A DNA stretch of 9,988 nucleotides. Source: an uncultured Pseudogracilibacillus sp. (GTDB lineage: Bacteria; Bacillota; Bacilli; Bacillales; Amphibacillaceae). Below are positions 1 to 6,782 of the stretch, piece by piece. Location of the stretch: assembly GCA_937974845.1 (NCBI GenBank), contig CALJVC010000133.1, positions 1-9,988 of the forward strand, written 5' to 3'. Under the pieces are notes generated by a model that saw nothing but the letters and a program-made list of their open reading frames with translations, ran no database searches and was not told the origin of the DNA. A program made the position numbers and the translations under genes. Position 1 is the stretch's first letter. Every line of letters begins with the position of its first letter.

Positions 1-6
1 AAAGGT

Positions 7-81
7 TTCGAAAAAATTTTACAATTTACTAAAAATTGAATTTTAGCCTTAAAATTTTAAGAAAAACCTTATTTTTTCGAA
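7..81. repeat. Nested AT-rich inverted repeats upstream of recA
   Basis: TTCGAAAAAAT (7-17) is repeated inverted as ATTTTTTCGAA (71-81). Between the arms lie CTAAAA (29-34) with TTTTAG (41-46) and a perfect 14-bp palindrome, CTTAAAATTTTAAG (48-61). The stretch has no gene. It may include the terminator region of the preceding gene (cinA in B. subtilis) or simply be curved AT-rich DNA. Confidence 0.45.
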
Positions 82-133
82 GAAATTCCGTTTAAAATGC
101 CATTTTCGACCCCTTTTTACCCTCTAAAACATG

Positions 134-147
134 AGAACATGCATTCG
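134..147 (+). promoter_or_regulatory. LexA (DinR) SOS operator of recA
   Basis: The 14-mer AGAACATGCATTCG matches the Gram-positive SOS box CGAACRNRYGTTYG at 12 of 14 positions; the mismatches are the first base and the tenth. It lies just upstream of the recA -35 element, as expected for LexA (DinR) repression of recA. LexA binding here is inferred from family knowledge; the match itself is seen directly. Confidence 0.85.
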
Positions 148-155
148 TTTATTGT

Positions 156-184
156 TTGAGAAATCCTCCCATTCGGTGTATGAT
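156..184 (+). promoter_or_regulatory. sigma-A promoter of recA
   Basis: TTGAGA (156-161) and TATGAT (179-184) are separated by 17 bases, each one base off the sigma-A consensus hexamers. The start of transcription would fall near 191, giving a leader of about 25 nt. The SOS box ends 8 bases before the -35, so LexA could block RNA polymerase. An AAGGAG ribosome site follows at 203-208. Confidence 0.8.
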
Positions 185-215
185 AAAGATAACGTAAGAG
201 GGAAGGAGTAATTCA

Positions 216-1295
216 ATGAGTAGCAAACAGAAAGCTTTAGATGAAGCATTACGTAAAATAGAGAAACAATTCGGTAAAGGGTCGATCATGAAGTTAGGAG
301 AAGAGGCGACGCAACGAATCGAAACGATTTCTAGTGGTTCTTTAGCTTTGGACCAAGCCTTGGGAATCGGTGGTTATCCGCGGGGGCGTGTAATCGAGAT
401 TTATGGTCCGGAGTCTTCAGGGAAGACAACGGTAGCGCTCCATGCGATTGCTGAAGCCCAAAAGCTTGGAGGTCAGGCGGCTTTTATCGATGCGGAACAC
501 GCCTTAGATCCGAATTATGCCAAGGCCTTAGGGGTCAATATTGACGAACTATTGTTATCGCAACCGGATACTGGGGAACAGGCACTTGAAATTGCTGAAG
601 CCCTCGTTCGTAGTGGAGCGATTGATATTATTGTCGTCGACTCTGTAGCTGCCTTAGTTCCGAGTGCGGAAATAGAAGGGGAGATGGGCGAATCGCACGT
701 CGGTCTGCAAGCTCGTCTCATGTCTCAGGCCTTAAGGAAGTTATCCGGGGCTATTAACAAATCTAAGACGATAGCTATTTTCATTAACCAAATCCGTGAA
801 AAAGTTGGCGTCATGTTTGGAAATCCAGAAACAACCCCTGGAGGTCGGGCATTAAAGTTCTATTCGTCGGTTCGTTTAGAAGTACGTCGTGCCGAAACGT
901 TAAAGCAAGGAACTGAAATGATTGGGAATAAAACCCGGATTAAAGTTGTTAAAAATAAGGTTGCCCCACCCTTTAAACAGGCTATGGTCGATATTATGTA
1001 TGGAGAAGGAATCTCTAAGGAAGCGGAGGTTCTTGATATCGGTTCTGAGTTGGATATTATTGAAAAGAGCGGCGCCTGGTATTCCTATAAGGGAGAACGT
1101 CTTGGCCAAGGTCGGGAAAATGCCAAACAATTTTTAATCGAGCATCCCGAAACCTTTGAAGAAATATATTCTGCTATTCGTGAACATTATCAACTAGATG
1201 GTCCTACTGAAGAAGTAGAAGAAGGCGAATTAGAAACAACTGGTGACGTTCAAATAGAAGCCGGTGACCTTTTTGAAGATACTGAGGAAGTATAG
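216..1295 (+). CDS. recA: Recombinase RecA
   Basis: RecA is the ATP-dependent strand-exchange protein of homologous recombination and the co-protease that triggers LexA self-cleavage in the SOS response. At 359 aa it is about 11 residues longer than the B. subtilis protein, mostly in its acidic tail. Visible motifs are the Walker A loop GPESSGKTT (residues 64-72), the catalytic glutamate in DAEHALDP (E94), Walker B IIVVDS ending at D142-S143, loop L1 (about 154-163), loop L2 (about 192-207, from NQIREK to PETT) and the signature ALKFYSSVR (212-220). The C-terminal 35 residues are strongly acidic, as in other RecA proteins, where the tail tempers DNA binding. The ATG at 216 has an AAGGAG site 7 nt upstream and starts at the conserved N-terminal helix. 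It is monocistronic: own SOS-controlled promoter before, strong terminator after. No inactivating change is seen. Confidence 0.99.
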   Translation: MSSKQKALDEALRKIEKQFGKGSIMKLGEEATQRIETISSGSLALDQALGIGGYPRGRVIEIYGPESSGKTTVALHAIAEAQKLGGQAAFIDAEHALDPNYAKALGVNIDELLLSQPDTGEQALEIAEALVRSGAIDIIVVDSVAALVPSAEIEGEMGESHVGLQARLMSQALRKLSGAINKSKTIAIFINQIREKVGVMFGNPETTPGGRALKFYSSVRLEVRRAETLKQGTEMIGNKTRIKVVKNKVAPPFKQAMVDIMYGEGISKEAEVLDIGSELDIIEKSGAWYSYKGERLGQGRENAKQFLIEHPETFEEIYSAIREHYQLDGPTEEVEEGELETTGDVQIEAGDLFEDTEEV

Positions 1296-1314
1296 ATATA
1301 AGTATCTAGGGAAG

Positions 1315-1360
1315 AAACCTGAACCTAGCCCTAAGGCAATAGGTTCAGGTTTTATTGTTT
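1315..1360 (+). terminator. Intrinsic terminator after recA
   Basis: A perfect 13-bp stem pairs 1315-1327 with 1340-1352. The 12-nt loop may fold further (GCC 1328-1330 with GGC 1335-1337). The run TTTTATTGTTT follows. It begins about 20 nt after the recA stop codon. Confidence 0.9.
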
Positions 1361-1515
1361 GATTTTCTACTTGTATAATTTGAATTTTTCTTAAAAAAAT
1401 ATAAGTAGCTATCCTCCTCTATGTCAAAGTTTAAAGGATAGAATAAACAAGAATGTTTAATCGTCAAGGTATCTTCAGACGATAAAATCTTTGTATAAAC
1501 ATATATTACTTTCCA
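1361..1515. other. AT-rich intergenic region between recA and rny
   Basis: This is part of a gap of about 355 bases between recA and rny, where B. subtilis carries pbpX. I see no open reading frame with a ribosome site and no recognisable remnant of a penicillin-binding protein. It holds a short inverted repeat, ATCGTC (1460-1465) with GACGAT (1478-1483), and an isolated TATAAT (1373-1378) without a good -35. The functional signals of the gap are the recA terminator before it and the rny promoters after it. Confidence 0.5.
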
Positions 1516-1557
1516 TTGACACGTATTATTGTTACAATTAAAATTAAGATGTATAAT
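1516..1557 (+). promoter_or_regulatory. Two overlapping sigma-A promoters of rny
   Basis: The first promoter is TTGACA (1516-1521), a 17-base spacer and TAAAAT (1539-1544). The second is TTGTTA (1529-1534), a 17-base spacer and a perfect TATAAT (1552-1557). They would start transcription about 13 bases apart, near 1551 and 1564. They are the only strong promoter-like sequences before rny. Both fits were read directly; which one is used is not known. Confidence 0.75.
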
Positions 1558-1577
1558 TTTACTTTTAGATTATACAT
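1549..1577. repeat. 9-bp perfect inverted repeat at the rny transcription start
   Basis: ATGTATAAT (1549-1557) is repeated inverted as ATTATACAT (1569-1577) with an 11-nt loop. It covers the likely start of the upstream rny promoter and the -10 of the second. As RNA it would put a stem-loop at the extreme 5' end of the transcript; as DNA it could be an operator. The repeat is seen; a function is inference. Confidence 0.55.
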
Positions 1578-1636
1578 GGATAACAATTTAAAAAGCTATA
1601 TGCCGACAATAAAACATTGTACAAATTTATAGCAAT

Positions 1637-1642
1637 AGGAGG
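1637..1642 (+). promoter_or_regulatory. Ribosome binding site that decides the rny start
   Basis: AGGAGG at 1637-1642 ends on the G of an in-frame GTG at 1642-1644. That GTG is part of the ribosome site and cannot be the start codon. The next in-frame GTG, at 1651, has an ideal 8-nt spacing. Confidence 0.85.
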
Positions 1643-1650
1643 TGAAGAAC

Positions 1651-3216
1651 GTGAATCAAACTTTACTCATCTCCATTTTGCTCGCCTTAGCCTTGATCGT
1701 CGGTATTGTTGTTGGATATTTAGGCCGTAAAACAATCGCAGAAGCCAAAATTTCCAGTGCGGAAAACTTAGCCAAGCAAATTGTTGATGAAGCATATCGT
1801 AATGCGGATGCGGCTAAGAAAGAAGCACTGCTAGAAGCGAAAGAAGAAAGTCATGAATTTCGTAAACAAGTCGAGGACGAATTACGTGAACGACGTTTGG
1901 AAATTCAAAAGCAAGAAGAACGTTTAATGCAAAAAGATGAGCTTTTAGATAAGAAAAGCGTTACGTTGGATCAACGCGAACTTTCTTTAGAAAAAAGAGA
2001 ACAAGCTTTGGCACAACAACAACAACAAATTGAAGAAATGGAAAGCAAAGTGGAAGCTCTCATCGCTGAACAACATCAGGAGCTTGAACGTATTTCAGGT
2101 TACACTACAGAGCAAGCTAGAGACGTAATCCTTAAGCGTGTGGAAGGAGAATTAAGACAGGAAACAGCTTTAATGATTAAGGAGGCAGAAACACGTACGA
2201 AAGAAGAGGCCGATAAGAAAGCTAAACATATTCTATCGCTAGCATTACAGCGTTGTGCGGCAGATCATGTTGCTGAAACAACGGTTTCGGTAATCGATTT
2301 ACCGAATGATGAAATGAAGGGTAGAATTATCGGGCGTGAAGGTCGAAATATTCGTACGCTCGAAACCTTAACAGGTATCGATCTAATCATTGACGATACG
2401 CCAGAAGCTGTCATCTTGTCTGGATTCGATCCTGTGAGACGTGAAATTGCAAGAATAGCCCTTGAAAAGTTAGTTCAAGATGGTCGTATCCATCCGGCCC
2501 GAATCGAGGAAATGGTGGATAAGGCTCGTCGCGAAGTCGATGAGTATATCCGTGAAGTCGGGGAAGAAACTACTTTTGAAGTCGGCATCCACAACTTGCA
2601 CCCTGATTTAGTAAAGATTTTAGGCCGGTTAAAGTATCGTACAAGCTATGGACAAAATGTTCTCAATCACTCCATAGAAGTAGCCTACTTGTCCGGACTA
2701 TTGGCTGCTGAATTAGGTGAGGATGAGACCTTAGCTAGAAGAGCAGGTTTATTACACGATATTGGTAAAGCAATCGACCACGAAGTGGAGGGTAGTCACG
2801 TAGAGATCGGTAAAGAACTAGCGATCAAATACAAAGAACACCCTGTCGTGATTAATGCAATTGCCTCGCACCACGGTGATGAGGAACCAACGTCTGTGAT
2901 TGCCGTTCTCGTAGCCGCAGCGGATGCTTTATCTGCTGCAAGGCCGGGAGCTCGTAGCGAATCGTTAGAAAACTATATTCGTCGTCTCGAAAAGTTAGAA
3001 GAGATTTCTAATTCCTTTGATGGGGTCGAGAAATCCTATGCAATTCAAGCTGGTCGAGAAGTACGAATTATGGTGAAGCCAGATGCCATCGATGATACAG
3101 CGGCAGTACATATTGCCCGCGACATTCGAAAACGCATCGAAGAAGAGCTAGAATATCCTGGTCATATTAAAGTGACGGTAATTCGAGAAACAAGGGCAAT
3201 CGAATATGCAAAATAA
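1651..3216 (+). CDS. rny: Ribonuclease Y
   Basis: RNase Y (formerly YmdA) is the membrane-anchored endoribonuclease that starts the decay and processing of many mRNAs in Firmicutes. With a GTG start at 1651 the protein is 521 aa, against 520 in B. subtilis. In order it has an N-terminal membrane anchor (about 4-25), a long charged coiled coil (about 30-200), a KH RNA-binding domain with GRIIGREGRN (224-233), an HD metal-hydrolase domain with LLHDIGKAIDHE (H369-D370) and ASHHGDEEP (about 405-413), and a conserved C-terminal domain ending in IEYAK. A reading start at 1642 would add three residues but falls inside the AGGAGG site, so I prefer 1651. It follows two sigma-A promoters and ends at a terminator. 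YmcA, encoded in the same window, belongs to the complex that guides RNase Y in B. subtilis. No defect is seen. Confidence 0.98.
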   Translation: MNQTLLISILLALALIVGIVVGYLGRKTIAEAKISSAENLAKQIVDEAYRNADAAKKEALLEAKEESHEFRKQVEDELRERRLEIQKQEERLMQKDELLDKKSVTLDQRELSLEKREQALAQQQQQIEEMESKVEALIAEQHQELERISGYTTEQARDVILKRVEGELRQETALMIKEAETRTKEEADKKAKHILSLALQRCAADHVAETTVSVIDLPNDEMKGRIIGREGRNIRTLETLTGIDLIIDDTPEAVILSGFDPVRREIARIALEKLVQDGRIHPARIEEMVDKARREVDEYIREVGEETTFEVGIHNLHPDLVKILGRLKYRTSYGQNVLNHSIEVAYLSGLLAAELGEDETLARRAGLLHDIGKAIDHEVEGSHVEIGKELAIKYKEHPVVINAIASHHGDEEPTSVIAVLVAAADALSAARPGARSESLENYIRRLEKLEEISNSFDGVEKSYAIQAGREVRIMVKPDAIDDTAAVHIARDIRKRIEEELEYPGHIKVTVIRETRAIEYAK

Positions 3217-3246
3217 AAAAAGCGGTATATAATTACCGCTTTTTTT
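3215..3246 (+). terminator. Intrinsic terminator after rny
   Basis: AGCGGTA (3221-3227) pairs with TACCGCT (3234-3240) around a 6-nt loop. The stem is flanked by six A (3215-3220) and six T (3241-3246), so it could work in both directions. It overlaps the last two bases of the rny stop codon. Some read-through to ymdB is likely, because no clear promoter lies in the 50 bases between it and ymdB. Confidence 0.85.
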
Positions 3247-3296
3247 ATCCAAATTCATATATTGTATTAGCTTCTAAAGGGAGAATAAACAACAAA

Positions 3297-4091
3297 ATGA
3301 AAATTATTTTTATCGGTGACATCGTCGGCTCACCGGGTAGAAAAATGCTAGAAGTCCATTTACCACGCCTCAAAGAAAAATACCGTCCCCAGCTTACGAT
3401 AGTGAACGGTGAAAACGCCGCCGGGGGTAAAGGTATTACAGAAAAGATTTATAAACAGTTGCTTCACGCTGGTGCCCAGGTTATTACAATGGGAAACCAT
3501 ACGTGGAACAAAAAAGAAGTCTTTGATTTTATTGAAGATGCCCCTTACTTAGTTCGACCAGCGAACTTTCCTGAGAACACACCAGGAAAAGGAATCGTTT
3601 ATGTAAATGTGAACGGTACCGAAGTAGCGGTGATTAATTTACAAGGACGGGTTTTTCTCGATAGCTTAGATAACCCCTTTACTATAGGAAAGAAACTTAT
3701 ACAGGAGGCCCAAAAACGAACTAAAACGATTATCGTTGACTTCCATGGCGAAGCTACGAGTGAAAAACAGGCCTTCGCCTGGTATGTAGATGGGGAAGTG
3801 ACGGCTGTCCTTGGGACCCATACGCATGTACAGACAGCTGATGAGCGGATTTTACCGAAAGGAACAGGCTATATTACCGATGTTGGAATGACTGGACCTT
3901 ATAACGGAATTATCGGTGTCGAGAAGGAAGCGGTGATCAATCGTTTCTTAACAAATTTACCAACACGTTTCGAAGTAGACCGTCGCGGGCCTAATCAATT
4001 GAACGGTTGTTTTTTACAAGTGAATCCTGAAAGTGGGAAAGTAGAGAAAATCGAACGTATTTTTATTACGGAAGATGGGGCAATTTTATAA
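3297..4091 (+). CDS. ymdB: YmdB family metallophosphodiesterase
   Basis: This is a calcineurin-like phosphoesterase of the YmdB family. The B. subtilis enzyme hydrolyses 2',3'-cyclic nucleotides (cAMP phosphodiesterase activity is also reported) and is needed for biofilm and nanotube formation. The protein is 264 aa, the same length as in B. subtilis. All metal-site residues of the family are present: D8 in FIGD, E39-N40 in NGEN, N67-H68 in GNHTW, H150 in DFHGEATSEK, and H175 and H177 in GTHTHVQT. There is no signal peptide or membrane segment, so it should be cytosolic. The ATG at 3297 is the only plausible start; its ribosome site AAGGGAG (3277-3283) is 13 nt away, longer than ideal, which suggests modest translation. 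It follows rny as in B. subtilis and probably depends on read-through from the rny promoters. Confidence 0.96.
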   Translation: MKIIFIGDIVGSPGRKMLEVHLPRLKEKYRPQLTIVNGENAAGGKGITEKIYKQLLHAGAQVITMGNHTWNKKEVFDFIEDAPYLVRPANFPENTPGKGIVYVNVNGTEVAVINLQGRVFLDSLDNPFTIGKKLIQEAQKRTKTIIVDFHGEATSEKQAFAWYVDGEVTAVLGTHTHVQTADERILPKGTGYITDVGMTGPYNGIIGVEKEAVINRFLTNLPTRFEVDRRGPNQLNGCFLQVNPESGKVEKIERIFITEDGAIL

Positions 4092-4104
4092 CAAATTACC
4101 GAAA

Positions 4105-4125
4105 AAAACGGTTTGAAACCGTTTT
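4105..4125 (+). terminator. Hairpin after ymdB, probable weak terminator
   Basis: AAAACGGT (4105-4112) pairs with ACCGTTTT (4118-4125) around TTGAA. The U run is only four bases long and lies within the stem, so termination is probably partial. It starts 13 nt after the ymdB stop codon. Confidence 0.5.
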
Positions 4126-4170
4126 CACAATAGAAAATAATTGTAATCTTTGCTAGTTTATGCATAATTA

Positions 4171-4197
4171 AGTAATAAGGTAACATTTATCGGAATA
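4171..4197 (+). promoter_or_regulatory. Candidate sigma-H promoter of spoVS
   Basis: spoVS of B. subtilis is transcribed by sigma-H. Here AGTAATAA (4171-4178) resembles the sigma-H -35 (AGGAWWT) with one key mismatch, and CGGAATA (4191-4197) matches the -10 (RNNGAAT) core, at about the right distance. A competing sigma-A reading is TTGTAA (4141-4146), a 16-base spacer and CATAAT (4163-4168). Both are weak, and the choice rests partly on knowledge of the B. subtilis gene. Confidence 0.3.
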
Positions 4198-4242
4198 TAG
4201 TAGCAATACAACTATATGAGATTATGAAGGAGGTACTAAGTA

Positions 4243-4503
4243 ATGGATGTGTTAAAAGTTTCAGCAAAGTCAAACCCTAATTCAGTAGCTGGTGCATTAG
4301 CAAATGTATTAAGAGAAAATGGTTCAGCCGAGTTGCAGGCCATAGGGGCAGGAGCATTGAACCAAGCAATCAAAGCGGTAGCAATTGCAAGAGGATTCGT
4401 AGCACCTAGTGGTGTTGACTTAATTTGTATTCCTGCATTCACGGACATTTTAATCGATAATGAAGAGCGTACGGCGATTAAATTAATCGTAGAGCCTCGT
4501 TAA
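4243..4503 (+). CDS. spoVS: Stage V sporulation protein S
   Basis: SpoVS is a small Alba-like nucleic-acid-binding protein. In B. subtilis its loss blocks sporulation around stage V, affecting coat assembly and heat resistance, and it also influences septation. At 86 aa it has exactly the family length and is almost identical to the B. subtilis protein, including the conserved stretches VSAKSNPNSVAGALA (6-20), GAGALNQA (35-42) and ARGFVAPSG (49-57). The ATG at 4243 follows a near-perfect AAGGAGGT site (4227-4234), so translation should be strong. It stands alone between a hairpin after ymdB and a strong terminator. In B. subtilis tdh and kbl follow; here they are absent and miaB is next. Its DNA or RNA target is not known. 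Confidence 0.98.
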   Translation: MDVLKVSAKSNPNSVAGALANVLRENGSAELQAIGAGALNQAIKAVAIARGFVAPSGVDLICIPAFTDILIDNEERTAIKLIVEPR

Positions 4504-4550
4504 CTGGGAAAGCTTAGATAGAAATATAGTTAAAACAGCTTTATTCTTTA

Positions 4551-4585
4551 AAAACTGCCTATTTTTAGGTAGTTTTTATTTTTTT
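4551..4585 (+). terminator. Intrinsic terminator after spoVS
   Basis: AAAACTGCCTA (4551-4561) pairs with TAGGTAGTTTT (4566-4576) with one G-U pair and a 4-nt loop, followed by TATTTTTTT. It lies about 48 nt after the spoVS stop codon. Confidence 0.88.
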
Positions 4586-4643
4586 GAAAGTGCTTTTATT
4601 GTTAGTTTGCTTGTGAGACTAGAGAAGCTTTTTTTTCTTAGGT

Positions 4644-4711
4644 TATAATAGATACGGTCCTTATAGAAGTGTTTGGGGGGGAAAGGATACCGAATTCAAG
4701 GGAAGGTGTCC
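4644..4711 (+). promoter_or_regulatory. Possible miaB promoter (-10 only) and structured leader
   Basis: TATAAT at 4644-4649 is a perfect -10 hexamer, but no good -35 sits 16-18 bases upstream. Transcription from it would give a leader of about 130 nt. The leader would contain seven consecutive G (4675-4681) and a 7-bp hairpin, GGATACC (4685-4691) with GGTGTCC (4705-4711), which has one G-U pair. No known riboswitch class is recognised. The rest of the spoVS-miaB gap shows nothing else. Confidence 0.3.
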
Positions 4712-4786
4712 CTATACAATTATTGTTTATTATAGCTAAACATTATATACTTAGTTAGGTAGGATTTATAGAAAGGAGTAGAAGCA

Positions 4787-6376
4787 TTGAGCGAAGAGCA
4801 AGGTTTAGATATGTCGAAAGTAAAGACGGCTAGGTCCTTGGACAAAAAATCCAGTCAGGACAAGCCCTTATCAGAGAAAACGACAGAAGATTTTGCCCAT
4901 TATTTTCAAACGACGTATCAACCACCGGATATTCGTAAGGCTCGAAAACGATACCGCGAAGATATCGAGGTACATTATGACTTTTCCATCCCGGAACAAA
5001 TGAAAACCTTCGGAGAAGGGAAAAAGTTTCTCATTCGTACCTACGGCTGTCAAATGAATGAACACGACTCGGAGACTATGGCCGGTATTTTAATGGAAAT
5101 GGGCTATGAAGCGACAACGGTGGATCAAGAGGCAGATCTTATTATTTTAAATACGTGTGCAATCCGTGAAAATGCAGAAAACCGTGTCTTTGGTGAAATT
5201 GGCCATTTAAAGGCTTTAAAGGTGGAAAAGCCGGACTTAATTATCGCAGTGGCTGGATGTATGTCCCAACAAGAGACGGTCGTGAATAGAATTTTAGAAA
5301 AGCATCAACAAGTAGATTTAATTTTCGGTACCCATAACATTCACCGCCTACCTCAACTTATTCAGGAGGCTGTCTTTAGTAAAGCCCAAGTCGTAGAGGT
5401 CTGGTCTAAAGAGGGAGATATTTACGAAAACTTGCCTAAAGCCCGCCAAGGACGAATCAAAGCTTGGGTAAATATTATGTACGGTTGCGATAAGTTTTGT
5501 ACCTACTGTATTGTTCCGATGACTCGAGGAAAGGAACGAAGCCGTCGACCCGAAGATATTCTTCAGGAGGTACGCCATTTGGCGGCACAGGGATATAAAG
5601 AGATTACATTGCTTGGCCAAAATGTGAATTCCTATGGAAAAGATTTTGAGGATATGGACTATTTATTTGGAGACTTGTTGAATGATATACGGAAAATTGA
5701 TATTCCTCGAATTCGTTTTATGACGCCACACCCTCGAGACTTTGATGACCGGGCAATCGAAGCCCTAGCCAAAGGCGGTAATTTACTCGACCATATTCAT
5801 TTACCGGTTCAGTCCGGTAGCAATGAAATTTTACGGCGAATGAATCGGAAATATACTCGTGAATCTTATTTAGAACTAGTCCGAAAAATTCGCGAGGCTA
5901 TTCCTAACGTCACCTTAACTACAGACATTATCGTCGGTTTCCCTAACGAAACCGAAGAGCAGTTCGAAGAGACAATGTCGTTAGTTGAAGAAGTCGGCTA
6001 TGAATCGGCGTATACCTTCATTTATTCTCCGCGTGAAGGAACTCCTGCCGCAGCAATGAAGGATAACGTTCCGATGGAAGTGAAAAAAGAACGATTACAG
6101 CGCCTTAATGATTTGGTAAATAGACAGGCAGCTGAATCGATGAAGAAGTATGAAGGAAAGACTGTGAAGGTTCTTGTAGAAGGTGAAAGTAAACGGGATC
6201 CAGACGTCCTATCGGGCTATACGGAGAAAAATAAAGTAGTTAACTTTAAAGGACCGAAATCAGTTATTGGACAGATTGTAGACGTGAAAATCACAGAGGC
6301 AAAAACCTGGTCTTTAGATGGTGAAATTGTAACAAATACAGCAGAGGTGAAAGAAAATGGCAACCTACACTCGTAA
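4787..6376 (+). CDS. miaB: tRNA-2-methylthio-N6-dimethylallyladenosine synthase MiaB
   Basis: MiaB (YmcB) is a radical-SAM methylthiotransferase that converts i6A37 to ms2i6A37 in tRNAs reading UNN codons. It uses two [4Fe-4S] clusters. The 529-aa protein has an N-terminal UPF0004 domain with cluster ligands C88 (TYGCQMNEHD), C124 (NTCAIRENA) and C158 (AGCMSQ). The radical-SAM motif follows (C234, C238, C241 in YGCDKFCTYC), then a C-terminal TRAM domain (about 450-515). The start is TTG at 4787, supported by AAAGGAG (4772-4778) at 8-nt spacing. An ATG eight codons later (4811) has no comparable site. The disordered, lysine-rich N-terminal extension of about 30 residues makes it longer than the roughly 509-aa B. 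subtilis protein. Its last 20 bases overlap ymcA, so the two are co-transcribed and probably translationally coupled. Confidence 0.98.
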   Translation: MSEEQGLDMSKVKTARSLDKKSSQDKPLSEKTTEDFAHYFQTTYQPPDIRKARKRYREDIEVHYDFSIPEQMKTFGEGKKFLIRTYGCQMNEHDSETMAGILMEMGYEATTVDQEADLIILNTCAIRENAENRVFGEIGHLKALKVEKPDLIIAVAGCMSQQETVVNRILEKHQQVDLIFGTHNIHRLPQLIQEAVFSKAQVVEVWSKEGDIYENLPKARQGRIKAWVNIMYGCDKFCTYCIVPMTRGKERSRRPEDILQEVRHLAAQGYKEITLLGQNVNSYGKDFEDMDYLFGDLLNDIRKIDIPRIRFMTPHPRDFDDRAIEALAKGGNLLDHIHLPVQSGSNEILRRMNRKYTRESYLELVRKIREAIPNVTLTTDIIVGFPNETEEQFEETMSLVEEVGYESAYTFIYSPREGTPAAAMKDNVPMEVKKERLQRLNDLVNRQAAESMKKYEGKTVKVLVEGESKRDPDVLSGYTEKNKVVNFKGPKSVIGQIVDVKITEAKTWSLDGEIVTNTAEVKENGNLHS

Positions 6377-6773
6377 AGAAGTGTTAGATGAAGCGAAAAA
6401 ATTAGCGGCAATGCTCGCTCAAACAGAAGAAATCGAACGTTTTAAAGAATTAGAAGTGCAAATCAACAATAACGAAAAGGTCCAACGCTCGATTGCACGT
6501 ATCAAATCGTTACAAAAGCAGGCTGTCAATTTACAAGCCTATGATAAAAAAGAAGCTCTAGCTAAAGTAGAAGAGAAAATAGATGCTATTCAAGATGAAT
6601 TAGATGAAATACCAATCGTAGTAGAGTTTAAAGAAATTCAAGTAGTAGTAAACGATGTGCTACAACTCGTCTCCCAGACGATTGCAAGAGAAGTGACTAA
6701 CCACGTCATTAAGGATACGGGAGGCGATTTACTGAAGGGTAAATCGGGTAGAAAGTTAAAGAAATCGGAATAA
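6357..6773 (+). CDS. ymcA: YmcA/RicA, Y-complex regulator of RNase Y
   Basis: YmcA (RicA) is a helical protein of the YlbF/YmcA family (Com_ylbF). In B. subtilis it forms the Y complex with YlbF and YaaT. The complex binds RNase Y, promotes maturation of operon mRNAs, and is needed for biofilm formation, competence and sporulation. The 138-aa protein aligns with the B. subtilis one through TEEIERFKELEVQINNN (23-39), KSLQKQAVNL (50-59), DAIQDELDEIP (76-86) and TGGDLLKG (120-127). It ends in the lysine-rich GRKLKKSE and contains no cysteine, whereas B. subtilis YmcA has a cysteine at its C terminus, thought to take part in the complex's iron-sulfur clusters. Translation starts at ATG 6357, inside miaB, behind GAGGTGA (6344-6350). 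A strong terminator follows. Confidence 0.96.
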   Translation: MATYTRKEVLDEAKKLAAMLAQTEEIERFKELEVQINNNEKVQRSIARIKSLQKQAVNLQAYDKKEALAKVEEKIDAIQDELDEIPIVVEFKEIQVVVNDVLQLVSQTIAREVTNHVIKDTGGDLLKGKSGRKLKKSE

Positions 6774-6782
6774 TATACTGTG

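Noticed and set aside
922..1137. Overlapping open frames within recA on both strands
   Set aside because: They are shadows of the strongly conserved RecA reading frame and lack ribosome sites.
1405..1425. CCTCCT on the + strand (AGGAGG on the minus strand) as a ribosome site of a small minus-strand gene
   Set aside because: No ATG, GTG or TTG lies at a suitable distance on the minus strand, and no conserved peptide follows.
1642..1650. GTG at 1642 as the start of rny, adding three residues
   Set aside because: The codon overlaps the AGGAGG ribosome site (1637-1642); GTG at 1651 has ideal spacing and gives a protein starting at the membrane anchor.
3251..3270. CATATATT (3256-3263) as a sigma-E -10 for ymdB
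   Set aside because: No -35 match at the right distance, and such AT-rich octamers are common here.
4669..4758. A 29-codon open frame starting at GTG 4669 before miaB
   Set aside because: It has no ribosome site, starts in the G7 tract and encodes no recognisable peptide.
4811..4813. ATG at 4811 as the miaB start
   Set aside because: TTG at 4787 has AAAGGAG at 8-nt spacing, whereas no comparable site precedes 4811. The difference is only eight residues, so some doubt remains.
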